DNA of 64,000 bases from Caldichromatium japonicum (GCF_011290485.1 NZ_CP048029.1:2428501-2492500), one strand, 5' to 3'; positions 25,954 through 35,782 are shown, counted from the stretch's first letter. The notes: generated by a model from the sequence alone, not told the origin. Numbers and translations are program-made.

Positions 25954-26348
25954 TCGAGCGCCAGGGCCGCATCCTCTCCATTGCCAACGGTGAAGCGACG
26001 ATTCGCATCGACATGCCCACCGCCTGCGCCCGCTGCGGCTTATCGACCTGCGCCGGCCGTGCGGGCAGCGTCAGCCTGTCGGCGCCGCCGGGTGCGCGCC
26101 CCGGCGATGCGGTTACGCTGGCGCTGCCCGAAGCCGCTTTGCTGCGCGGCGCACTGCTGGTTTATCTCTTGCCCGCCGCCGCGACCCTCGTTGGCGCCAT
26201 CGCGCTTGCCTTCGCCGGCGATAGCGCCGCCGTTGCCGGTGCGGCATGCGGCCTGGGCCTTGGCCTGATCATCGTGCGCCTGCTTGGCCGCCGCGTACGG
26301 CAGATCCCGCACATTTTCGTTTCGCATCCTCTGGGAGATTCGCGATGA
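25950..26348 (+). CDS. RseC/MucC-family membrane protein
   Basis: A 132-residue protein with an N-terminal CARCGLSTCAG Cys cluster and two membrane helices (LLRGALLVYLLPAAATLVG, GLGLIIVRLL), the layout of RseC, a partner of SoxR-reducing Rsx/Rnf complexes. In nif clusters it may relate to Rnf-driven ferredoxin reduction, though no rnf gene is in the window. ATG 25950 overlaps the nifX stop. Confidence 0.75.
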   Translation: MIERQGRILSIANGEATIRIDMPTACARCGLSTCAGRAGSVSLSAPPGARPGDAVTLALPEAALLRGALLVYLLPAAATLVGAIALAFAGDSAAVAGAACGLGLGLIIVRLLGRRVRQIPHIFVSHPLGDSR

Positions 26349-26797
26349 CTGCCGCCGATCCGATCTATCAAACCGATTTCGTCAAGGAGATGATCCGCCA
26401 GCTGCGCGCGCTCGACAGCTACGGCACCTACGACGGCCAGCCGGGCGAGAAACTCATCGAGCCGCTGCTCCTTACCCCGGAAAGGAAAGCGCAAATCCCA
26501 CTCGTCGGCGATCCGGACGAGGAAACCGTGGCGCGCGTCAAGGCGTTTTACAACGCCATCGCCACTTTGATCGAGAAAGAGTGCGGCCTGATGGCCGTGC
26601 CCATCATCAATCTCACGCACGAGGGCTTCGGACGAGCACTGATCATCGTCGGCAAACTCGTCGCGCTCGACAAAACGCTGCGCGACGTGCATCGCTTCGG
26701 CTTCGAATCGCTGTCGAAGATGAAGACCGAGGCCGATAAGCTGCTCGCCGTCGCCTTGGAGCGGATCGGCGCTTACCCGGAGGTGGCCGGACTATGA
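26345..26797 (+). CDS. NifX-associated protein (DUF269)
   Basis: A 150-residue protein of the DUF269 family that follows nifX in most nif clusters (DFVKEMIRQLRALDSYGTYD, VHRFGFESLSKMKTEA). Function not settled. Coupled to both neighbours by 4-bp overlaps. Confidence 0.88.
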   Translation: MTAADPIYQTDFVKEMIRQLRALDSYGTYDGQPGEKLIEPLLLTPERKAQIPLVGDPDEETVARVKAFYNAIATLIEKECGLMAVPIINLTHEGFGRALIIVGKLVALDKTLRDVHRFGFESLSKMKTEADKLLAVALERIGAYPEVAGL

Positions 26798-27018
26798 ACG
26801 AAGCGGAACTTGCAGCGCTCGAGAAGGAAGTCAAGAAACTGAAGCGCATCGCTGCCGAAACAGCAGGTCAGCTGCACGACTTGGTGGAAGAACGCCTGCC
26901 GGCCGCGTATGCGGAAATCCCCACCCTCGCCCAGGCCGCCTATGACGCATGCAAAGCCTGGGCAGAGGCCAACGCGAAACTGAATTCGATCAACTCTGCA
27001 GGAAAGGAAAGCTCATGA
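26794..27018 (+). CDS. DUF683 (CCE_0567-like) small nif protein
   Basis: A 74-residue helical protein (LEKEVKKLKRIAAETAGQLH) of the small four-helix/dimer family encoded after DUF269 in nif clusters; a crystal structure exists for a cyanobacterial member, and metal or cofactor handling has been suggested. Overlaps both neighbours by four bases. Confidence 0.82.
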   Translation: MNEAELAALEKEVKKLKRIAAETAGQLHDLVEERLPAAYAEIPTLAQAAYDACKAWAEANAKLNSINSAGKESS

Positions 27019-27290
27019 ACGCAGTAGCCTTCACCCGCGGCGGCACGCCCTGGACGCCCACCTATGTCGAAGCCATCGACGCCAAGGTCTGCATCGGTTG
27101 CGGCCGCTGTTTCAAAGTCTGCCCGCGCGACGTGCTCACCCTCGTCGACCGCGGCGATGACGAGATCGACGACGATTGGGATGACGAAGATGCCAAGGCG
27201 ATGATGACCGTTAAGAATCCGATGGACTGCATCGGCTGCGGGGCCTGCGGGCGCACCTGCCCGAAGGGCTGTTTCACTTTCGTCTCCTGA
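27015..27290 (+). CDS. fdxB: Ferredoxin III, nif-specific (FdxB)
   Basis: A 91-residue 2[4Fe-4S] ferredoxin: CIGCGRCFKVC and CIGCGACGRTC motifs separated by an acidic loop (DRGDDEIDDDWDDEDA). This long acidic linker and the N-terminus TPWTPTYVEAID mark nif ferredoxin III. Coupled start (ATGA). Confidence 0.92.
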   Translation: MNAVAFTRGGTPWTPTYVEAIDAKVCIGCGRCFKVCPRDVLTLVDRGDDEIDDDWDDEDAKAMMTVKNPMDCIGCGACGRTCPKGCFTFVS

Positions 27291-27302
27291 ACGGGTGAAT
27301 TC

Positions 27303-27626
27303 ATGCCCAGACCGCTGCGCCATGTCTTCATCTGCATGCAAAACCGCCCCGCCGGCCACCCGCGCGGCGCCTGCGGGCAGAAGGGCTGTTAGGAAGTGCT
27401 CGACGAGTTCATGTTCGAGTTCCAGCAGCGCCAGTGCTTCGACACCGTGTTGGTGACGCCGGCGGGCTGCATTGGCCCTTGCAGCCTGGGGCCCAACGTG
27501 CTCGTCTATCCCGAGGGGGTGCTCTATGTGAATGTAAGGAAAGAAGACGTGAAAACGATCTTCGATGAACATCTGATCGCTGGCCAGCCGGTGGCGCGAC
27601 TGACGGCGCCACCCGAATTTTGGCGA
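27303..27626 (+). pseudogene. Shethna-I-type [2Fe-2S] ferredoxin with internal stop
   Basis: A thioredoxin-fold [2Fe-2S] ferredoxin: [19 protein letters not shown] then CIGPCSLGPNVLVYPEGVLY. An in-frame TAG at 27390-27392 splits it after GQKGC, where relatives often have CAG (Gln). The usual end after PPEFW (TGG 27621-27623) is lost: CGA stands where a stop (TGA) is expected, so the frame runs on into nifU to 27866. Both are single transitions. A pseudogene is most likely; sequencing error or amber suppression are alternatives. Confidence 0.75.
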
Positions 27627-27635
27627 AGATGCGCC

Positions 27636-27651
27636 TGTTGCATTTGCGACA
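27636..27651 (+). promoter_or_regulatory. NifA site for nifUS
   Basis: TGT-N10-ACA about 41 bp upstream of the nifU -24 element. An IHF-like site with two mismatches (AATCAGGCACCTA region, 27674-27686) lies between. Confidence 0.75.
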
Positions 27652-27691
27652 AGGCCCATCGGGATCGTCGTCGAATCAGGCACCTACGAAG

Positions 27692-27707
27692 TGGCATGCG
27701 ACTTGCG
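27692..27707 (+). promoter_or_regulatory. sigma54 -24/-12 promoter of nifUS
   Basis: TGGCAT, GCGAC, TTGCG; GG 27693-27694 and GC 27705-27706 ten bases apart. Transcript start near 27718, 25 bp before nifU. Confidence 0.85.
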
Positions 27708-27742
27708 CCTCATCAAATGAGCCATTTTGGGAGATTACGGTC

Positions 27743-28624
27743 ATGTGGGACTATTCGGAAAAGGTTCGCGAGCACTTCTTCAACCCGCGTAATGTCGGCG
27801 CGCTCGAAGACGCCAACGGCATCGGCGAAGTCGGCTCGATCCAATGCGGCGATGCGTTGCGGTTGATGATCAAGGTCGATCCGGCAACGGAAACCATACT
27901 CGATGCGCGCTTTCAGACCTTCGGTTGCGGCTCGGCGATCGCTTCCTCCTCGGCGCTCACCGAGATCATCAAGGGCATGACGCTCGACGAGGCGCTCAAG
28001 GTCAGCAACCAGGACATCGCCGATTATCTTGACGGGCTGCCGCCCGAGAAGATGCACTGTTCGGTGATGGGGCGCGAGGCGCTGCAGGCGGCGGTGGCCA
28101 ACTACCGCGGCGAAGATTGGCGCGAGGATCACGAGGAAGGCGCACTGGTCTGCAAATGCTTTGCCGTCGATGCCAAGCTCATCGAGGAGACGATCCGCGC
28201 CAACGGCTTGACCAGCGTCGAGCAGGTGACCCACTACACCAAAGCCGGTGGCGGTTGTACCGCATGCCACGAGGGCATCGAGGAGATTCTTGTCAAGGTG
28301 GCGAAGGAGACCTGCACCGCGCCGACCGCCGACAAGAAGCCGACGCCTCCTGCCATCCCGCCAGCGCCGACTTTGACGAGCTTCCAACGCATGCGCAAGA
28401 TCGAGGAAACCATCGCCTCCATCCGGCCGATGCTCCAGCGCGACCACGGCGATATCGAGATCGTCGAGATCGATGGCAAGAACATCTACGTGAATCTCAA
28501 AGGCGCCTGCGCCGGCTGCATGATGGAAGCGGCGACCTTGAACGGCATCCAGACGCGGCTTGTCGAGGCGCTCGGCGAGTTCGTGCGCCTACTTCCGGCC
28601 AGTCAGCTCAAAAGGGCGGCATGA
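27743..28624 (+). CDS. nifU: NifU, Fe-S cluster scaffold
   Basis: Builds [4Fe-4S] clusters for nitrogenase with sulfur from NifS. The 293-residue protein has three domains: IscU-like N-terminal ([22 protein letters not shown]), central [2Fe-2S] domain ([16 protein letters not shown]) and C-terminal NifU domain with CAGC ([10 protein letters not shown]). ATG 27743 starts [12 protein letters not shown], the family N-terminus; longer frames upstream are non-coding leader. A 23-bp repeat copy lies in the linker before the last domain. Overlaps nifS by four bases. Confidence 0.96.
   Translation: MWDYSEKVREHFFNPRNVGALEDANGIGEVGSIQCGDALRLMIKVDPATETILDARFQTFGCGSAIASSSALTEIIKGMTLDEALKVSNQDIADYLDGLPPEKMHCSVMGREALQAAVANYRGEDWREDHEEGALVCKCFAVDAKLIEETIRANGLTSVEQVTHYTKAGGGCTACHEGIEEILVKVAKETCTAPTADKKPTPPAIPPAPTLTSFQRMRKIEETIASIRPMLQRDHGDIEIVEIDGKNIYVNLKGACAGCMMEAATLNGIQTRLVEALGEFVRLLPASQLKRAA
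28352..28374 (-). repeat. 23-bp dispersed repeat, copy 7 (in nifU)
   Basis: Reverse orientation, one mismatch (GGATGGC). Gives IPPAPTL in the NifU linker. Confidence 0.75.
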
Positions 28625-29829
28625 TGGACAACGCGCCGATCTATCTCGACAACAACGCCACCACCGCCTGCGATCCGGCGGTGGTCGAGGCGATGCTGCC
28701 CTTCTTCACCGAACAGTTTGGCAATCCCTCGTCGATGCACAGCTTCGGCAACAAGGTCGGCTTCGCGCTCAAAGAGGCGCGCGCCCGCGTGCAGGCGCTG
28801 TTGGGCGCCGCGCACGATTCCGAGATCGTCTTCACCTCCTGCGGCACCGAATCCGACAACACGGCGATCCTTTCCGCGCTCAAGGCGCAACCGGAAAGAA
28901 ATCAGATCGTCACCACGGCCGTCGAGCATGCGGCCATCCTCGCGCTATGCGACCAACTCGAAAAAGAAGGGTATGTCGTCACGCGTCTGTCGGTCGATAA
29001 ACGCGGTCGGCTCGATCTGGACGAATACCGCGCCGCACTTTCCCCACGCACTGCGATCGTGTCCGTCATGTGGGCGAACAACGAGACGGGGACGATTTTC
29101 CCGGTCGAGGTGATGGCCGAGATGGCTCATGCGGTCGGGGCGCAGTTTCACACCGACGCGGTACAAGCCGTCGGCAAGATCGCCATCGACCTCAAGAAGA
29201 CCGAGATCGACATACTCTCGCTTTCGGGCCACAAGCTACATGCGCCGAAAGGCGTGGGCGTGCTGTATCTGAAACGTGGCACGCGCTTCAGGCCGCTCTT
29301 ACGCGGCGGCCACCAGGAACGCGGCCGGCGCGCGGGAACGGAGAACACTGCCTCGATCGTCGGCCTGGGCGTTGCCTGCGAGCTTGCCCGGCAACACATG
29401 GCCTTCGAAAACACCGAGGTGAGACGCCTGCGCGACAAGCTGGAGTCCGGAATACTCGCTGCCGTGCCGCATTGCTTTGTGACTGGCGACGTGGCGAACC
29501 GCCTACCCAATACCAGCAACATCGCCTTCGAGTTCGTCGAGGGCGAGGCGATTCTGCTGCTGCTCAACAAGGCCGGCATCGCCGCATCGTCGGGCTCGGC
29601 CTGTACATCGGGTTCGCTGGAGCCCTCGCATGTGATGCGCGCGATGGGCATTCCCTACACGGCCGCGCACGGCACGATCCGCTTTTCGTTGTCGCGCTTC
29701 AACAGCGACGCGGAGATCGATCGCGTCATTGCCGTGCTGCCACAGGTGATCGCGCAGCTCAGGAAAATCTCGCCCTACTGGAACGGCAGCGGACCGGCCG
29801 TGGAATCGTTCGTGCCGGCGTACGCATGA
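28621..29829 (+). CDS. nifS: NifS, cysteine desulfurase
   Basis: A PLP enzyme that frees sulfur from cysteine for NifU. It has [12 protein letters not shown] at the N-terminus, [12 protein letters not shown] with the PLP-binding Lys, and the catalytic Cys in [10 protein letters not shown]. 402 residues; starts ATG 28621 or 28624 overlapping the nifU stop. Last gene of the rightward nif set. Confidence 0.95.
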   Translation: MMDNAPIYLDNNATTACDPAVVEAMLPFFTEQFGNPSSMHSFGNKVGFALKEARARVQALLGAAHDSEIVFTSCGTESDNTAILSALKAQPERNQIVTTAVEHAAILALCDQLEKEGYVVTRLSVDKRGRLDLDEYRAALSPRTAIVSVMWANNETGTIFPVEVMAEMAHAVGAQFHTDAVQAVGKIAIDLKKTEIDILSLSGHKLHAPKGVGVLYLKRGTRFRPLLRGGHQERGRRAGTENTASIVGLGVACELARQHMAFENTEVRRLRDKLESGILAAVPHCFVTGDVANRLPNTSNIAFEFVEGEAILLLLNKAGIAASSGSACTSGSLEPSHVMRAMGIPYTAAHGTIRFSLSRFNSDAEIDRVIAVLPQVIAQLRKISPYWNGSGPAVESFVPAYA

Positions 29830-29865
29830 ACAGCAGGAGCGCCAGCCGGCAACCTATCTGGCTGG

Positions 29866-30477
29866 TCAGCGTATCGGCAGCATGCCGCGAGCGACGATGA
29901 AATCGATGATCTCTGTGAGGCCCTGACCGGTCTTCATGTTGGCAAAGACGAACGGCCGCTCGCCCCGCATCCGTTTCGCATCGCGCTCCATCACCTCGAG
30001 CGACGCGCCGACCATCGGGGCAAGATCGATCTTGTTGATGACCAGCAGATCGGATTTGGTGATGCCGGGGCCACCCTTGCGCGGAATCTTGTCGCCAGCG
30101 GCGACGTCGATCACATAAAGCGTGAGATCAGAGAGTTCCGGACTGAAGGTTGCGGCAAGATTGTCACCGCCGCTTTCGATGAACACGATCTCCAGACCCG
30201 GAAAGCGCCTCGTCAGCCGCTCGACTGCTTCGAGGTTGATCGAGGCGTCCTCGCGAATCGCGGTATGCGGGCAGCCGCCGGTCTCGACGCCGATGATGCG
30301 TTCGGGCGATAGGGCACCATGACGAATCAAAAACTGCGCATCCTCCTCCGTGTAGATGTCGTTGGTCACGGCAGCGATCTCATAGCGATCGCGCAAGGCC
30401 TGACAGAGCGCCAACGTGAGTGCCGTCTTGCCAGAGCCGACCGGGCCGCCGATGCCTACTCTCAATGTCTGTTTCAT
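29866..30477 (-). CDS. ureG: UreG, urease accessory GTPase
   Basis: A 203-residue SIMIBI GTPase that drives nickel insertion into urease. P-loop [11 protein letters not shown], nickel site CPH ([11 protein letters not shown]), ESGGDNLAA and NKIDLA are all present. Start ATG 30477 overlaps the ureF fragment stop (ATGA). No urease structural genes are in the window, so it may be a relic of a deleted ure operon or work with genes elsewhere. Confidence 0.95.
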   Translation of the reverse strand: MKQTLRVGIGGPVGSGKTALTLALCQALRDRYEIAAVTNDIYTEEDAQFLIRHGALSPERIIGVETGGCPHTAIREDASINLEAVERLTRRFPGLEIVFIESGGDNLAATFSPELSDLTLYVIDVAAGDKIPRKGGPGITKSDLLVINKIDLAPMVGASLEVMERDAKRMRGERPFVFANMKTGQGLTEIIDFIVARGMLPIR

Positions 30478-30866
30478 GAGCGGAACAATCTCGAATATTG
30501 GGTTTCGTGGCGCGCGCAAGCGATGGCAAATCCAGGCGCGAAATTGCTCAATTCGTCCTCATCGAGCTTCAATGCATGATCGACTACATCAGGAATGCGG
30601 CGGCCGATCTCCAGCAGGATGCGTTGACCCGCCGCCTGCCCGAGTGGCACCGTCTTGAGTGCCGCCATCGTCTGGTTCTCCGCCCAGCTCCACAGCCAGG
30701 CGCTGAGCGCCTCGGCTGGCGGAATACGCCAATGAGCGGCGAGCGCACTCCAGGCGCACATGAAAGTCGGCGTGGGCGGGACAGCAACGGATAGGCCAAG
30801 ATCGTCGATCAGTTTGTGCAGGGAGTGTCCCATTTGCAGGGTTTCGGCACGCAATTCCGCCGTCAT
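30474..30866 (-). pseudogene. ureF: UreF, 5'-truncated
   Basis: Encodes only the C-terminal part of UreF ([46 protein letters not shown]), about 130 of the usual 220-odd residues. The first 90 or so codons are gone; homology stops at the junction where the divergent kinase begins. The ATG at 30866 is a chance start at that junction. A 23-bp repeat copy (VPPTPTF) lies inside. Confidence 0.8.
30763..30785 (+). repeat. 23-bp dispersed repeat, copy 8 (in ureF remnant)
   Basis: Three mismatches; antisense reading gives VPPTPTF in UreF. Confidence 0.65.
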
Positions 30867-33800
30867 GGCCTTCGGTGATGCCGCCTTCCTCGTGCTGGAG
30901 ACGGTGGGCGCGACGCTGCTGGTGAGCTACGGCTTCGCCAATGCCGCGTTTGCCGTCCTCGTCACCGGAATCATCCTCTTTTTCGCCGGCCTACCGGTGA
31001 GCTACTACGCAGCGCGTTACGGCGTGGATATGGATCTACTGACGCGCGGCGCCGGTTTCGGTTACATCGGCTCGACGTTGACCTCGCTGATCTACGCCAC
31101 TTTCACTTTCATCTTCTTCGCAGTCGAGGCGGCGATCATGGCTTATGCGCTGGAACTGGCCTTCGACATTCCGCCCGCACTCGGCTACCTCGTCAGTACC
31201 TTGGTGGTGATACCGCTCGCCACCCATGGCGTGACGGCAATTTCGCGCTTGCAGGCATGGACGCAACCGGTCTGGTTGGCACTCATGGTGCTGCCATTTG
31301 CCTTCGTGCTCGCCAAAGAACCGCGTGCCTTCTCCGGCGTCTCGACCTACGGCCCCGATTTCGACTGGAATCTCTTCGGCGCAGCGCTCACCGTCGGCAT
31401 CGCACTCATCACGCAAATGGGCGAGCAGGCCGACTACCTGCGTTTCATGCCCGAGCGCACGCAGGATAATCGCCGACGCTGGAACCTTGCCGTGTTATTC
31501 GGCGGTACTGGCTGGATCTTCGTCGGCGTGGCAAAGATGCTCGGCGGCATGCTGCTCGCGTATCTGGCCATCTCCCATGCCGTGCCGGCCGAGCGCGCCG
31601 TCGACCCAAACCAGATGTATCTGGTCGGCTTCGAATACGTCTTTGCCAACCCCGGCTGGGCGGTTGCCGCCACCGCCGTTTTCGTCATCATTTCCCAGCT
31701 CAAGATCAACGTGACGAATGCCTATGCCGGTTCGCTCGCTTGGTCGAACTTCTTCGCCCGACTCACCCACAGCCATCCCGGCCGCGTCGTCTGGATGGCG
31801 TTCAACACGCTGATTGCGCTGATGCTCATGGAGCTGAACGTTTTCCAGGCGTTGAAACAAGTATTGGGCCTTTACTCCAATGTCGCCATCGCCTGGATGA
31901 TGGTCGTCGTCGCCGACCTCGTCGTAAATAAACCGCTCGGTCTGTCGCCGCCGGGCATCGAATTCCGCCGTGCGCATCTTTACGACATCAATCCAGTAGG
32001 CGTCGGTGCGATGCTGACGGCCTCCACGCTCGCCATCGCAGCCTATCTCGGACTGTTCGGAAAAGGGATGCAAGCCTTCGCCTCCTTCATCGCCATCGGT
32101 GTCGCCTTTGTTGCCACGCCGCTGTTGGCTTGGGCGACCGGCGGACGTTATTACCTCGCGCGACCGATCGATGCGCCGAACGAAAGCACGCAGCGCTGCG
32201 CGATTTGCGAAAAGGACTATGAAGCCGAGGACATGGCCTCCTGCCCGGCCTATGGCGGCAATGTTTGTTCGCTGTGCTGCGCGCTCGACGTACGCTGCCA
32301 GCACCTGTGCCAGCCGCAAGCGCGTTTTGCCGTGCAGCTTGGTGCGGCCCTGCAACGCTTCCTGCCACGCTCGGCTAGGCCCTATCTCGATGCCGGACTT
32401 GGTCAATATCTGCTGCTGATGCTCGCCGTGATACCGCTTCTCGCGGGTCTGCTCGGCCTGCTTTATTTGCACGAGGCACAGGCCGACCCCGCCTTCGCCG
32501 CGACCCTGGCGCCGCTCTTTCTCAAGCTCTTCGCCGCGTTGCTGCTCATCGCCGGTATCTTCGCCTGGTGGCTGGTACTGACCTTGAAGAGCCGCGAGGT
32601 GGCCCAGCAGGAATCGAATCGTCAAACGCAATTTCTGATGCAGGAAATTGAATCGCATCGGCGCACCGACGAGGCGCTGCAGAAAGCCAAGGCCGCAGCC
32701 GAGCTGGCCAATGAAGCGAAAAGCCGTCATGTCAGCGCGCTATCGCACGAATTGCGTACGCCGCTCAATAGTATTCTCGGCTATGCGCAGATTCTCGACG
32801 GTGACCCGGCGATTCCGCTGCACCGTCGTCAGGCCGTCGCGGTGATCCGCAGAAGCGGCGAACATCTGCTCTCGCTGATCGAGGGGACGCTCGATCTGGC
32901 GCGTATCGAGGGCGGACGGCTGGCGCTGCAAGCGAAGCCCATCGATCTACCCGATTTCCTGCAACAGATCGCGAGCATGATCGAGGTACAGGCGCGCGCC
33001 AAGGGCATCAATTTCGGTTACCTGCCCCAGGGCCCGCTGCCGGCCGTGGTGCGGGCCGACGAAAAACGCCTGCGTCAGATCCTCATCAACATCCTTGGTA
33101 ATGCGGTAAAGTTCACGGTGCGCGGCGAAGTGCGCTTCCGGGTGCGCTACGCCCGCGAGATGGCCAGCTTTGCGATCGAGGATACTGGCCCGGGCATTCC
33201 CGCGGATGAGATCGAACGTATCTTCGAACCCTTCGTGCGCGGCAGCTCGTCACAGGGCGCGGCGGCCGGCAGCGGGCTGGGGCTGACGATCGCGCGCATG
33301 CTGACGCAGGTGATGGGCGGCGATATCTCGGTTGTCAGTACCCCCGGGAAAGGTAGCCGCTTCGTCGTCCGGCTGTTTCTACCACAGACCGCCGAAGCAC
33401 CTACGCATGCGCCGGCTCACCTCCGCCGCCTTGGTTATCTCGGCCCGCGGCGACGCATCCTGATCGTCGACAACGAGGCGACAGACCGCGAGTTCCTCGC
33501 CAGCGTACTTGCACCGCTCGGCTTCGAGCTCGACCAGGCGGCCTCGGGGCAGGAATGCCTCGAAGTGCTGCCGCGCTTTACGCCCGACGTCATTTTCATG
33601 GACCTCGCCATGCCCGGCATGGATGGCTGGGAGACGATCCGCGTCATCCGCCGCGACGGTTTGTGGAACGCGAAAATCGCCATCGTCTCGGCCAATGCCT
33701 TCGATCGCGGACTCGACAACGAACTGGGAATTACCGCAGATGATTTCATCACCAAGCCGGTGCGTATCGACGAGCTGCTCGATTGGCTCGGCCGCGCGCT

Positions 33801-34068
33801 CGACATCGAGTGGATCACCGCCGACGCCGTTGCCGTCCCGCCAGCGCCGACTTTGGCACAGGAATGGGCCTGGCCGCCCAAGTCAGCACGCATTGCGCTC
33901 GAGGAACACATCGCTGCGGGTTACGTACGCGGGATTCATGCCGAGCTCGACACACTGGCTGAAAACTACCCGCAGGCAGCCGCCGTGCTTGACCGCATGC
34001 GCGTGCTTGTGCGCGAGTTCCGCCTGGAGGAACTTACCGCACTCCTGAAGGAGGCCCCCGATGTCTGA
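30865..34068 (+). CDS. Hybrid histidine kinase with NCS1-permease sensor, 5'-truncated
   Basis: A 1067-residue protein in four parts: residues 1-430, about eleven membrane helices like a nucleobase/allantoin NCS1 permease (SYYAARYGVDMDLLTRGAG); 445-485, a Cys-rich ribbon (CAICEKDYEAEDMASC, CSLCCALDVRC); a HisKA/HATPase kinase with H628 in ALSHELRTP; and a receiver with D913 in FMDLAMPGMDG. As in CbrA-type kinases, the permease part probably senses or moves a ligand, perhaps urea or another N compound, given ure neighbours. Homologues have roughly 50 more N-terminal residues; these are missing at the ureF junction, so membrane topology may be broken. Followed by a coupled response regulator (8-bp overlap). 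Confidence 0.8.
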   Translation: MAFGDAAFLVLETVGATLLVSYGFANAAFAVLVTGIILFFAGLPVSYYAARYGVDMDLLTRGAGFGYIGSTLTSLIYATFTFIFFAVEAAIMAYALELAFDIPPALGYLVSTLVVIPLATHGVTAISRLQAWTQPVWLALMVLPFAFVLAKEPRAFSGVSTYGPDFDWNLFGAALTVGIALITQMGEQADYLRFMPERTQDNRRRWNLAVLFGGTGWIFVGVAKMLGGMLLAYLAISHAVPAERAVDPNQMYLVGFEYVFANPGWAVAATAVFVIISQLKINVTNAYAGSLAWSNFFARLTHSHPGRVVWMAFNTLIALMLMELNVFQALKQVLGLYSNVAIAWMMVVVADLVVNKPLGLSPPGIEFRRAHLYDINPVGVGAMLTASTLAIAAYLGLFGKGMQAFASFIAIGVAFVATPLLAWATGGRYYLARPIDAPNESTQRCAICEKDYEAEDMASCPAYGGNVCSLCCALDVRCQHLCQPQARFAVQLGAALQRFLPRSARPYLDAGLGQYLLLMLAVIPLLAGLLGLLYLHEAQADPAFAATLAPLFLKLFAALLLIAGIFAWWLVLTLKSREVAQQESNRQTQFLMQEIESHRRTDEALQKAKAAAELANEAKSRHVSALSHELRTPLNSILGYAQILDGDPAIPLHRRQAVAVIRRSGEHLLSLIEGTLDLARIEGGRLALQAKPIDLPDFLQQIASMIEVQARAKGINFGYLPQGPLPAVVRADEKRLRQILINILGNAVKFTVRGEVRFRVRYAREMASFAIEDTGPGIPADEIERIFEPFVRGSSSQGAAAGSGLGLTIARMLTQVMGGDISVVSTPGKGSRFVVRLFLPQTAEAPTHAPAHLRRLGYLGPRRRILIVDNEATDREFLASVLAPLGFELDQAASGQECLEVLPRFTPDVIFMDLAMPGMDGWETIRVIRRDGLWNAKIAIVSANAFDRGLDNELGITADDFITKPVRIDELLDWLGRALDIEWITADAVAVPPAPTLAQEWAWPPKSARIALEEHIAAGYVRGIHAELDTLAENYPQAAAVLDRMRVLVREFRLEELTALLKEAPDV
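33832..33854 (-). repeat. 23-bp dispersed repeat, copy 9 (in kinase gene)
   Basis: Exact match in reverse. Gives VPPAPTL between the receiver and the C-terminal helical tail. Confidence 0.8.
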
Positions 34069-34771
34069 TCGCGAACGAATCGACGTAGTCCTCATCGTCG
34101 ACGACGTACCTGAAAACCTCTCGCTGCTCCATGATGCCCTTGACGAGGCCGGCTACAAGGTGCTCGTTGCCACCAACGGTGAGGCGGCACTCGCTCGGGC
34201 GCGCCAGATGTTGCCCGATGTGATCCTCCTCGATGCGGTCATGCCAGGCATCGATGGTTTCGAAGTTGCACGCCGGCTGAAAGCCGACTTTTCCACGCAA
34301 CACATACCGATCATTTTTATGACCGGGCTCACGGAAACCGAGCATGTCGTTGCTGCCTTCGAAGCCGGCAGCACCGATTATGTGACCAAACCGGTACGCC
34401 CTGCCGAAGTGCTAGCACGCATCGGCACCCACCTGCGTACCGCGCGACAACTGCATGAGGCAGCGAAAAACGCGTCCATCGTGCTCGACGATGCCACCCT
34501 TGCCGCACGCCTCGTCGCCGCATTTCCGCTCACGCCGCGTGAAGCAGAAGTACTTTTTTGGGTCATCAAGGGCAAAACCAATAAGGACATTGGCGAAATC
34601 CTCGACCTCAGCCCGCGTACCGTAAACAAGCACCTCGAACATATTTTTGAGAAGCTTGGCGTCGAGACGCGTACGGCAGCCGCCAACATGGCTGTGAGCC
34701 GCATCTCTCCCATGAGCAAAGAGCACGGTGGTCATGGTAGCTTGGACAGCAACCGGGGTGGAATAAGCTAG
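34061..34771 (+). CDS. LuxR-type response regulator
   Basis: A 236-residue regulator: receiver with acidic VDD, phospho-acceptor D in LLDAVMPGIDG and K in YVTKPVRP, then a GerE/LuxR helix-turn-helix (LTPREAEVLFWVIKGKTNKDI, RTVNKHLEHIFEKL). It overlaps the kinase gene and is its likely partner. The last 20 residues (SKEHGGHGSLDSNRGGIS) look unlike the family and may come from adjoining IS-related DNA. Confidence 0.88.
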   Translation: MSDRERIDVVLIVDDVPENLSLLHDALDEAGYKVLVATNGEAALARARQMLPDVILLDAVMPGIDGFEVARRLKADFSTQHIPIIFMTGLTETEHVVAAFEAGSTDYVTKPVRPAEVLARIGTHLRTARQLHEAAKNASIVLDDATLAARLVAAFPLTPREAEVLFWVIKGKTNKDIGEILDLSPRTVNKHLEHIFEKLGVETRTAAANMAVSRISPMSKEHGGHGSLDSNRGGIS

Positions 34772-34948
34772 GGCTGGTATCGGAGAGATGGTGTTGACTT
34801 TCCCCGGCTTCTGAGGATTGTAACTTGAGCGCTGTGGGGTAGTGTGCCGACTTATGTGCAAAAGCGTCTGCAGTTAGCAAGCAGGCGGGTGGTCATGGTG
34901 AGGGGTTGATTGTCGAGATCGACCTTGAACCCTGAAGGAGTGCAAACC

Positions 34949-35782
34949 ATGACCACAGGCAAGATTAAGAGGAAGTTGTCGGCAGTGGAAGCGGTGGCGG
35001 GCGACCGTGACCTGATGAAGGCGCTGCTGAAGGAGGCGCTCTAGGCAAGTGCTGGAAGGCGAGATGACCGAATTTCTGGGGGCGGCGCCGGGCGAACGGA
35101 CAGAGCGTCGCAACGGCTAGCGTGCTGGCGACTCAAGCCGCGGTCTGGTGACTCGGATCGGCAAGCTGGAGTTGCGCGTGCCGCGGGACCGGAGCGGCGA
35201 ATTCTCCACGGCCTTGTTCGAGCGCGATGCCAGGAGCGAGAAGGCCCTGGTGGCGGCCTTGGCCGAAAGGTATGTGCAAGGCGTCTCCACCCGCAAGGTC
35301 AAGGCCATCACCGAAGAGCTGTGCGGCCACAGCTTCTCGGCCAGTGCCATCAGCAGCATCAACAAAGGGCTTGACGAGGCACTGGCGCGGTTTGCCAACC
35401 GCCCCCTTACCGAAGCCTACCCTTACCTGATCCTCGATGCCCGTTACGAGAGGGTCAGGGATGCCGGGGTGATCAGCCACCGGGCGGTACTGATCGCCAT
35501 CGGCATCAATTGGGAAGGACAACGACAGGTGTTGGCCGTTGAGTTGGCCAACCGCGAGAGCCAGAGTGCGTGGCGCGACTTTCTGATTCGACTCAAGGAG
35601 CGTGGCCTGTCCGGTGTCGAATTCGTCGTTGTCCTTCGACCATGCGGGCCTCAAGAAAGCTATCCGCGAGGTGCTGACCGAAGCCGCCTGGCAGCGCTGC
35701 TCTGTGCATTTCCTTGAGGATGCCCTGGACGACCTGCCAAGGAAGCGGATCGACGGCGCAAACAGGCCGACAAATTCTGAAG
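34949..35782 (+). mobile_element. IS256-family transposase relic
   Basis: Mutator-type transposase remains: KRKLSAVEAVAGDRDLMKAL at the start, then YVQGVSTRKVKAITEELCG, ISSINKGLDEALARF, YLILDARYE with a catalytic Asp, and DHAGLKKAIREVL. At least four lesions: TAG at 35042, a frameshift just after it, TAG near 35117, and another frameshift near 35635. The last third, including the final catalytic Glu, is missing after LPRK. The ends of the IS are not recognisable; 34772-34948 holds only non-coding DNA that may belong to it. Confidence 0.85.

Noticed and set aside
27611..27720. Coding-like peptide [17 protein letters not shown] before nifU
   Set aside because: Only 38 codons without a start, and it overlaps the NifA site and sigma54 promoter of nifU, which explain the conserved look.
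29830..29865. Terminator between nifS and ureG
   Set aside because: Only a weak 6-bp stem with a 12-base loop and no T-run.
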